This document shows, in pieces, positions 58,079-64,000 of a stretch of DNA of 64,000 nt. The translations under genes were made by a program, and so were the position numbers. The notes beneath the pieces are model-generated. The model was not told the origin of the DNA and searched no databases. It saw only the letters and a list, made by a program, of their open reading frames with translations. Positions within the stretch are counted from its first letter, which is position 1; each line of letters starts with the position of its first letter. This DNA comes from Acidimicrobiaceae bacterium. Lineage in GTDB: Bacteria > Actinomycetota > Acidimicrobiia > Acidimicrobiales > RAAP-2. The DNA is taken from assembly GCA_003138895.1 (NCBI GenBank), contig PLHJ01000005.1, positions 65,729-129,728 of the forward strand, in the 5' to 3' direction.

Positions 58079-61000
58079 ATCGTCGGGTCTTTCTCGCGTT
58101 CTCGAAGAGATTGCGCCCTTTGTTCGAGCGAGTGCGCACCAGGGCGAAATCGTCGCCAACTCCTTTGCCGCTCCACTCGCGTTGGCAGCCTTTGCCATGG
58201 AACGTCCCCACACCGTCGTGGTTGTTCCTACGTCGAGCGAAGCTGACGAACTGCGTGACGCCTTAAGCGCGCTGCTCGCGAGCAACGACGTTGCGCTCTG
58301 GCCGGCGTGGGACACGCACCCCCTCGAACGAGTGAGTCCGGATCTTTCGGTAATGGGGGCGAGAAACGCGCTTCGTTGGCGAGTGGCGAGTGGCGACGCT
58401 CCGCGCGTCATCGTTGGTTCCATTCGCGCGTGGTCGCAAATTGTTACGCCCGAGAAAATTCGCGCGCCGCTCGTCATTGCCAAGGGAGCGATGTTCGATC
58501 GCGACGACTTAATCCGCACACTGGTTGAACTTGGTTATCTGCGCGAACACGTTGTTGAGCATCGGGGCGAAATTGCCGTTCGCGGTGGCATTGTCGACGT
58601 GTGGCCGGTCCACGCCGACGAACCGGTTCGTGTCGACCTCTTTGGTGACGAGGTGGAGCGCCTCACGATTTTTGATATTGCAGACCAGCGTTCGACGAGC
58701 GACGTGGACGTGGTCGAGATTTTTGCGGCGCGTGAATGGCGACCTGACGACAACACGCGAGCGAAGGCCGACCAGCTCGTGCACGAATCGTCCTTCGCGC
58801 GTGACATCTTTGACCGTCTTTCGAGGGGTGACTTGTTTGACGGCATGGAAGGTTGGTTGCCGTGGTTCACGCCCGAGCGCCACACGCTGCTCGATGAGCT
58901 GGAAACAAGCGGCCTCTACGTTCTTGACCCGCAGCGCTGCCATGACCGCTTGGACGATCTCTTGGACGAGGAACGAGAGTTGACGAGCGCCGTGGGTGCC
59001 ACGTGGGGCGTTGAAGGACCGCTGCACCTCTTGCACGAAGCATGGGACGACGTCATCGCCGAGAGAACCATTGACCTTCGAGTCGTGGGGATACCTTCCA
59101 GGGCGACGTCGCTCGTGTGGAACGTGACGTCACCGCCGGTCGTGCAGGGTGACCCAGCTCGTCTCGCCGCTCACGTCAAAGGTTGGTCAGTGGGCACACG
59201 CGGCGTCGTCGTGGCGTCGTCACCCAGTTCGGCCGAACGCATGGCCGAGCAGTTGCGGGGAGAAGGGGTGGAAGTCACAACGAACCCCGAGGCCGTGCTC
59301 GATGTACGCGTCAGCATTGTGGTGGCGTCACTGCCGCACGGTTTCGCACTCGAATCGCCGGAAATTGTTGTGTGGTCCGAAGCGGACATCACGGGTCGAC
59401 GAGCGGTGCACCGCGCGGCCAGGACGCGAGCTCGAAACGTCGACGGTTTCTTTGATGACTTGGCCATTGGTAGTTACGTCGTGCACCGCCAGCACGGAGT
59501 GGCGAGATTTTCTGGATCGACCACGCGCGAGATAAATGGCACCACACGCGACTATTTGATTTTGGAGTTTCGTGACGGGCGCAGTTACTGGCCGACCGAT
59601 CAAATTGACGCGCTCACTCCCTACACCGGTGGCGATTCACCGTCGCTTTCGCGCATGGGTGGCGCCGAGTGGCAAAAGTCGCGCGCCAAAGCTCGCGCCG
59701 CGGCGTATCTCGTGGCCCAAGAATTGGTGCAGTTGTACCGCGAACGAACCGTCGCGACGGGACACGCATTCAGTCCCGACACTGCGTGGCAAGCCGAAAT
59801 GGAATCATTGTTTCCCTATACCGAGACCACCGACCAGTTAAAGGCCATTCACGATGTCAAGGCGGACATGGAAGCCGTTCGTCCCATGGACCGCTTGGTC
59901 TGCGCCGACGTGGGATTTGGCAAAACAGAAATTGCCATTCGAGGAATCTTTAAGGCAGTCCAGGACAACAAACAAGCGGCCCTGCTCGTTCCCACGACGT
60001 TGCTCGCGAGTCAACACTTCACCACGCTCACAGAGCGTTTTTCTGGCTTTCCGGTGAACGTGAAACTACTTAGTCGATTCGTGGATGATCGAGAAGCGGC
60101 GGCCACACTGAAAGGTCTCACCGATGGGTCGGTGGACGTGGTCGTGGGAACCCATCGTTTGTTGTCGGAATCGGTCAAATTCAAAGACCTCGGCCTCTTA
60201 GTTGTCGACGAAGAACAGCGATTCGGTGTCACGCACAAAGAGGCCATTAAACAGAAGTCCATTGGTGTCGACGTCTTGACGCTCAGCGCTAGTCCGATTC
60301 CTCGCACCCTGGAGATGGCCTTCACCGGCATTCGTGATCTCTCCATGGTGACGACGCCACCGGCGGACCGACGGCCGATTTTGACCCACGTGGGCGAATA
60401 CTCTGAAGCCCCGGTCATTGAAGCCATACGGCGTGAGTTGTTGCGCGAGGGACAGGTGTTCTACGTGCACAATCGCGTCTCGGACATTGATCAGGTGGCG
60501 CGACGAATCGGACAATTAGTGCCCGACGCGCGCATCGCGATTGCGCACGGACAAATGGACGAGGGAACGCTCGAACGCGTAGTCATTGATTTTTGGGAGC
60601 GACGTTTCGACGTCTTGGTCTGTACGACGATCGTGGAGTCGGGTATTGACATGCCCACGGTGAACACGCTGATTGTTGACCGTGCCGAGCGATTGGGACT
60701 TGGTCAACTGCACCAACTTCGCGGTCGAGTGGGAAGGGGTAATGCTCGCGCCTACGCCTATTTGTTTCACGCGGCCGACCGCACGTTGTCCGAAACTGCC
60801 TACGAGCGTCTTCGAACCATTGGCGACAACACAGCGTTGGGCAGTGGCTTCAAGATCGCGATGCGCGACCTCGAGATACGAGGAGCCGGCAATCTCTTGG
60901 GCCATGACCAGTCGGGTCCGGTGGCGGCCGTGGGTTACGACCTCTACGTGCAATTGGTCGCCGAAGCCGTCGCGGAAGCCAAGGGCGTGATCATGCCCGA

Positions 61001-61460
61001 AGTAGTCACGGTGTCGATTGATGTTCCAGGTGAGGCGCATTTGCCCAAGAATTACGTCGAAGCGGACGACGCGCGACTCGAGGCGTACCGTCGTCTTGCC
61101 GGTATCACGACCCTCGAAGAGTTAGATGACGTTAAGAACGAGTGGATTGACCGTTACGGACCGTTGCCGCACGCGGCCCAGGGTCTTCTTAAGCTTTCGG
61201 AACTGCGAGTGGAGTGTCTTCGCGTTGGTGTGCGTGAGGTGCTCGTGCAGCCAGCCAAGGTGGGCGTGCGCTCGAGACCCGTGGCCAAACTGTCACCGCT
61301 TGACATTCCACTCTCAGCTCAGTTGCGTGTACGCCGTCTCTACGGGGCTCGCGCCTACGACGAAACCTCAAAAGAAGTGCGTTTGGAACTCGACGTCAAG
61401 GCCACGACACCCGAGCCGTTAATTGAACTCTTGCGTGAATTAGTGCCGCCGCTCAACTGA
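58071..61460 (+). CDS. mfd: transcription-repair coupling factor
   Basis: A 1129-residue Mfd. In order: the UvrB-homology region (GEIVANSFAAPLALAAF, YLREHVVEHRGEIAVRGGIVDVWP), the RNA-polymerase-interacting domain (IGSYVVHRQHGVARFSG), translocase motifs (Walker A in DVGFGKTEIAIRG, LLVVDEEQRFGVTHKE, TLSASPIPRTLEM, TTIVESGIDMP, LRGRVGRGNARAYAY) and the C-terminal TRCF domain. GTG 58071 overlaps pth and fits the family start. It displaces stalled RNA polymerase and recruits UvrA. Confidence 0.96.
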   Translation: MAKSSGLSRVLEEIAPFVRASAHQGEIVANSFAAPLALAAFAMERPHTVVVVPTSSEADELRDALSALLASNDVALWPAWDTHPLERVSPDLSVMGARNALRWRVASGDAPRVIVGSIRAWSQIVTPEKIRAPLVIAKGAMFDRDDLIRTLVELGYLREHVVEHRGEIAVRGGIVDVWPVHADEPVRVDLFGDEVERLTIFDIADQRSTSDVDVVEIFAAREWRPDDNTRAKADQLVHESSFARDIFDRLSRGDLFDGMEGWLPWFTPERHTLLDELETSGLYVLDPQRCHDRLDDLLDEERELTSAVGATWGVEGPLHLLHEAWDDVIAERTIDLRVVGIPSRATSLVWNVTSPPVVQGDPARLAAHVKGWSVGTRGVVVASSPSSAERMAEQLRGEGVEVTTNPEAVLDVRVSIVVASLPHGFALESPEIVVWSEADITGRRAVHRAARTRARNVDGFFDDLAIGSYVVHRQHGVARFSGSTTREINGTTRDYLILEFRDGRSYWPTDQIDALTPYTGGDSPSLSRMGGAEWQKSRAKARAAAYLVAQELVQLYRERTVATGHAFSPDTAWQAEMESLFPYTETTDQLKAIHDVKADMEAVRPMDRLVCADVGFGKTEIAIRGIFKAVQDNKQAALLVPTTLLASQHFTTLTERFSGFPVNVKLLSRFVDDREAAATLKGLTDGSVDVVVGTHRLLSESVKFKDLGLLVVDEEQRFGVTHKEAIKQKSIGVDVLTLSASPIPRTLEMAFTGIRDLSMVTTPPADRRPILTHVGEYSEAPVIEAIRRELLREGQVFYVHNRVSDIDQVARRIGQLVPDARIAIAHGQMDEGTLERVVIDFWERRFDVLVCTTIVESGIDMPTVNTLIVDRAERLGLGQLHQLRGRVGRGNARAYAYLFHAADRTLSETAYERLRTIGDNTALGSGFKIAMRDLEIRGAGNLLGHDQSGPVAAVGYDLYVQLVAEAVAEAKGVIMPEVVTVSIDVPGEAHLPKNYVEADDARLEAYRRLAGITTLEELDDVKNEWIDRYGPLPHAAQGLLKLSELRVECLRVGVREVLVQPAKVGVRSRPVAKLSPLDIPLSAQLRVRRLYGARAYDETSKEVRLELDVKATTPEPLIELLRELVPPLN

Positions 61461-61486
61461 AAGACCCCGCTGTTGCACTGGATAGC

Positions 61487-62584
61487 ATGGGGAACATGCG
61501 CCGCGTAATTGCCTTTGTCGTCGTGGCGCTCGTGGGAGCCGCGGTGGCTGGCTTTTGGATTGACAACAGCGCCCTCAAAGTCAATGCCGCGAGCATCTCT
61601 GACGCCAATCTTCGTGCCGATTTAACGGCTATTCAACATTCGGAGTCGTTCCAGTGTTACTTGACGGCGCTGTACCCCGAGAACTGGGGGAGCGGTGCAG
61701 GTGGTGCCACGATGGCGGTTTCGGGCGTGACGGCGTGGACCAATCTTCGTATTGAAGGACTCGCTTTGGAGCAGTTCGCTGCGAAGCGTTTTGGTTTGAA
61801 ATTCACGCCGTCGATACTCGCGTCGGCACGCTCGTCATTGATTGGTGAAATGACCAGCGCCGCCGCTGCAGCCAACTACTCGTGTCCCGCAAGCGCCTCG
61901 AAAACCCTGGAGCAATTACCGGCTTCGATGCTGAACGAACAACTACGAGCGCAGGCTGCCTCTCTAGTGCTGGTGAACAATCTTTCGACGTCCACACCCC
62001 TGACGACACCGGCACTCGAGAAGTATTTTGCGCAGAACGCGGCGAATTACGACAAGATTTGCGTCAGTGTGGCGCTAGTGTCTTTGCAGTCGCTGGCCGC
62101 GTTTGAAAAAGCTCAGGCGGCGGGCGAAAGTGTGGCGGCGTTGGCTAGGCAGTATTCGGTAGATGCAACGACCGCCGCCAAGGGTGGAGCTGACGGTTGT
62201 TTCTTACCTTCGTCGTCCGTCTACGCGAGCGTTCGTACCGACGTCTCGGGAACGGCGCTTGATCATTTCCAAACGCAACCGTTTTCGACGACGAGTTCAG
62301 GTGTGACGTACGCACTGTATGTGGCGCCGACTTCCAAGACACCCGTGACGTACGCTCAAGCCGCCTCGGCGGTACTGAGTGACGTGCAGAGTTCGAACGC
62401 CAACTCTGCCAACACCGTCAAAGAAGAGATCTTGTACGCCGACGCCATCAGCGTGAATCCCAACCTCGGACGCTGGGGCGTTGACAGTGCCGGACCGGCA
62501 ACGTTCGAGCCATCAATTCCCGCGAAGAAGGACGCGCAAAGCGCCTCACTACTCAGCGCTTTGGTGAGTCCTCGCTATAAGTGA
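61487..62584 (+). CDS. extracytoplasmic PpiC/SurA-like peptidyl-prolyl isomerase
   Basis: A 365-residue exported foldase. A short cytosolic MGNMRR is followed by a hydrophobic segment (VIAFVVVALVGAAVAGFWI); the lipobox Cys is absent. The N-terminal helical SurA-type region contains several Cys (FQCYLTA, NYSCPAS), and the parvulin domain is at about 185-300, including FEKAQAAGESVAALARQYSVDATTAAKGGADGC. ATG 61487 and ATG 61496 are both possible starts. It lies between mfd and mazG, the place it occupies in many actinobacteria, and overlaps mazG by four bases. Confidence 0.82.
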   Translation: MGNMRRVIAFVVVALVGAAVAGFWIDNSALKVNAASISDANLRADLTAIQHSESFQCYLTALYPENWGSGAGGATMAVSGVTAWTNLRIEGLALEQFAAKRFGLKFTPSILASARSSLIGEMTSAAAAANYSCPASASKTLEQLPASMLNEQLRAQAASLVLVNNLSTSTPLTTPALEKYFAQNAANYDKICVSVALVSLQSLAAFEKAQAAGESVAALARQYSVDATTAAKGGADGCFLPSSSVYASVRTDVSGTALDHFQTQPFSTTSSGVTYALYVAPTSKTPVTYAQAASAVLSDVQSSNANSANTVKEEILYADAISVNPNLGRWGVDSAGPATFEPSIPAKKDAQSASLLSALVSPRYK

Positions 62585-63984
62585 GTCGGCCCCGCGTAAC
62601 AGTTGTTGGCCTCGGACCTAGTGACGCTTCACTCGTAACCAAAGGTGCCACTGACGCTCTGCAATCGGCAACAGTCGCACGTCTTCGAACGCGCCAGCAC
62701 CCGGCGGCGAGCGCCTTTGCCGACATCGCGAGTTATGACGAGTTGTACGAGAGCGCGGCCTCGTTTGAAGAACTCTACGAAGCCATTGTCCGAGATTTAG
62801 TCCACCTCGCTACTTCGTCACCGTCACTAGAAGTCGTCTACGCCGTTCCTGGTTCGCCGGTGGTGGCAGAACGCACGGTGGAGCTGCTACTCGAACAAGA
62901 AGACATCGACGTCGTGCTGGAACCAGCCGTCTCGGTAATTGACCTTGCGTGTTCGACGCTTGGTCGTGACCCCATGGCCCAAGGCCTGCGCATTGACGAT
63001 GCGCTCTCGAGCAGCGTGATGCTTCGCGGCCCCGGTCCACTTCTCGTTCTGCAAACGTATTCACCCGAAGTCCTTGCCGTATTTTCACAACGATTGTCAC
63101 CCGACATTGAAGTAACGATTCTTCACCACCTCGGTCTCGCCGACGAAGAACGAGTGACGCTTCCCGCATCGCAATTGTCGAGCTTTTCCAAGGCGGATCA
63201 TTTGACCTCCGTGTGGATTGATGAACTTCGAACCGCGGGCCCCGCCATGGACGACCTCGTTGATCTAATGCGTCGCCTTCGTCGAGATTGCCCGTGGGAT
63301 CAAGAACAAACGCACGCGTCTCTCACGCGCCACTTGCTCGAAGAGTCGTACGAAGTTATTGACGCGCTCGAGAATTTGACCGCCGCTGAAGCTGCGGGAG
63401 AGGACATCGCGAACGCCGCAAAACACGTCGAAGAAGAACTCGGCGATTTGCTCTTTCAAGTAATTTTTCACGCGGAGTTGGGCGACGAAGAAATGCAGTT
63501 CACGCTCGTCAGCATCGCCGACCACGTTCGAGAAAAACTCATCGGTCGTCACCCTCACGTTTTTGCTGGCGTAACGGTGGAGGATTCCGATGACGTCGCA
63601 AGTAGATGGGAACAACTAAAGAAGAAAGAGAAGCAACGTGAAAGCGTCACCGAAGGCATTGCGTGGCAATCACCTTCACTAACGCTGTATACGAAACTCC
63701 TTCGAAAGCGCGCGTCGCTCGCCATGCCGGCCTCGAATGGATCACAGTCGCTCGAAGTCGCAAAAGAAGTTCTCTCAAACATTGAGATGCCAAGTGTCGC
63801 AGCACCCGACGCGAGTGCGTCGAGTGCCGTCGAACCCGCGTGGGCGGACGCTCTCAGTGCTCTCGTTGACGCGGCACAGTGGTGTGGCGTTGATCTTGAG
63901 GGTGTCCTTCGGTTGCGGGCGATTGCACTCAGGGACGAGATAGTTCACTATGAAAATGACCCGTCGCGCGAAAATGGGGCCTAA
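62581..63984 (+). CDS. mazG: tetrapyrrole-methylase/MazG fusion nucleotide pyrophosphohydrolase (YabN-like)
   Basis: A 467-residue two-domain protein. Residues 1-220 have the tetrapyrrole-methylase fold (VTVVGLGPSDASLVTKGA, YAVPGSPVVAERTVELL, LEPAVSVIDLAC), as in Bacillus YabN, whose function for this half is unclear. Residues about 225-460 form MazG: MRRLRRDCPWDQEQTHASL, LLEESYEVIDALE and VEEELGDLLFQVIFHAEL hold the EExxE...ExxD metal site. It hydrolyses non-canonical NTPs and, in some bacteria, ppGpp-related nucleotides. Enolase normally follows, but the window ends 16 bases later. Confidence 0.93.
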   Translation: MSRPRVTVVGLGPSDASLVTKGATDALQSATVARLRTRQHPAASAFADIASYDELYESAASFEELYEAIVRDLVHLATSSPSLEVVYAVPGSPVVAERTVELLLEQEDIDVVLEPAVSVIDLACSTLGRDPMAQGLRIDDALSSSVMLRGPGPLLVLQTYSPEVLAVFSQRLSPDIEVTILHHLGLADEERVTLPASQLSSFSKADHLTSVWIDELRTAGPAMDDLVDLMRRLRRDCPWDQEQTHASLTRHLLEESYEVIDALENLTAAEAAGEDIANAAKHVEEELGDLLFQVIFHAELGDEEMQFTLVSIADHVREKLIGRHPHVFAGVTVEDSDDVASRWEQLKKKEKQRESVTEGIAWQSPSLTLYTKLLRKRASLAMPASNGSQSLEVAKEVLSNIEMPSVAAPDASASSAVEPAWADALSALVDAAQWCGVDLEGVLRLRAIALRDEIVHYENDPSRENGA

Positions 63985-64000
63985 CGGAGTAACCTTTCAT

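Noticed and set aside
1..64000. Mobile elements, prophage genes, CRISPR arrays, toxin-antitoxin pairs
   Set aside because: No transposase, integrase, cas gene, regularly spaced repeat or small toxin/antitoxin pair was recognised on either strand.

Overview
The window is a contiguous, very gene-dense piece of a bacterial chromosome with a mid-range GC content (roughly 55 %, estimated by eye). The gene content points to Actinomycetota. It carries the actinobacterial mini ribosomal proteins bS22 and bL37, a mycofactocin-type MftD, the metG-tatD-X-ksgA-ispE block, the glmU-prs-rplY-pth-mfd-(PpiC foldase)-mazG block, MprA/B-like two-component regulation, and many GTG starts with 1-4 nt start/stop overlaps. 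The medium GC together with this gene set makes me favour the class Acidimicrobiia, but that is inference; no 16S gene is present. I saw no insertion sequence, prophage, integrase or CRISPR array. No stretch longer than about 300 bases lacks a gene.

Layout. 1-2.7 kb: the 3' end of an Fe-S oxidoreductase, tRNA-Arg(CCT), an mftD-like flavoenzyme and an Erm-like rRNA methyltransferase. 2.7-10.7 kb, all minus: a DrrAB/NodIJ-like ABC exporter, a conserved lipocalin-like protein with an overlapping kinase-like phosphotransferase, a methyltransferase, and an HpnA-like epimerase coupled to a class III aminotransferase. 10.9-13.3 kb: ethanolamine ammonia-lyase EutBC and a tiny zinc-ribbon protein. 13.5-17.6 kb: the high-affinity phosphate transporter pstSCAB. 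17.6-30.4 kb: amidase, acetyl-CoA synthetase with an overlapping GNAT, carbonic anhydrase, CMD protein, a cytochrome P450, an NifU-like protein, a MarR/MFS efflux operon, an acyl-CoA dehydrogenase, and a glycosyltransferase/methyltransferase/toroid operon. 30.4-41.7 kb: an MBL hydrolase, a YCII protein, a second methyltransferase with a GDT1 transporter, two tandem M1 aminopeptidases, a PfkB kinase, CtaG, two small membrane proteins, a glycerophosphodiesterase and bL37. 41.7-47.7 kb: rsmI, metG, tatD, an RlpA-like wall protein, ksgA, ispE and bS22. 48.0-53.6 kb, minus: a two-component system followed by an ApbE / b-type membrane cytochrome / NuoF-like / ferredoxin redox operon. 53.7-64 kb: tRNA-Gln(TTG), an alpha/beta hydrolase, then the glmU to mazG housekeeping run.

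The most interesting parts are these. (1) The flavin/Fe-S redox operon at 48.0-51.4 kb has an ApbE flavin transferase but no recognisable FMN_bind substrate; a small membrane-anchored Thr-rich protein occupies the first position. It is preceded by a two-component system, and the same motif (CTAAGAAT-N4-GAAGA) lies upstream of both the regulator and the redox genes. (2) The glmU product stops before the acetyltransferase active site. (3) A strong perfect hairpin lies inside the first codons of pstC. (4) There is a conserved GT4/methyltransferase/(alpha/alpha)-toroid gene set of unknown function. (5) An RlpA-like double-psi-beta-barrel protein sits where many actinobacteria carry rpfB.
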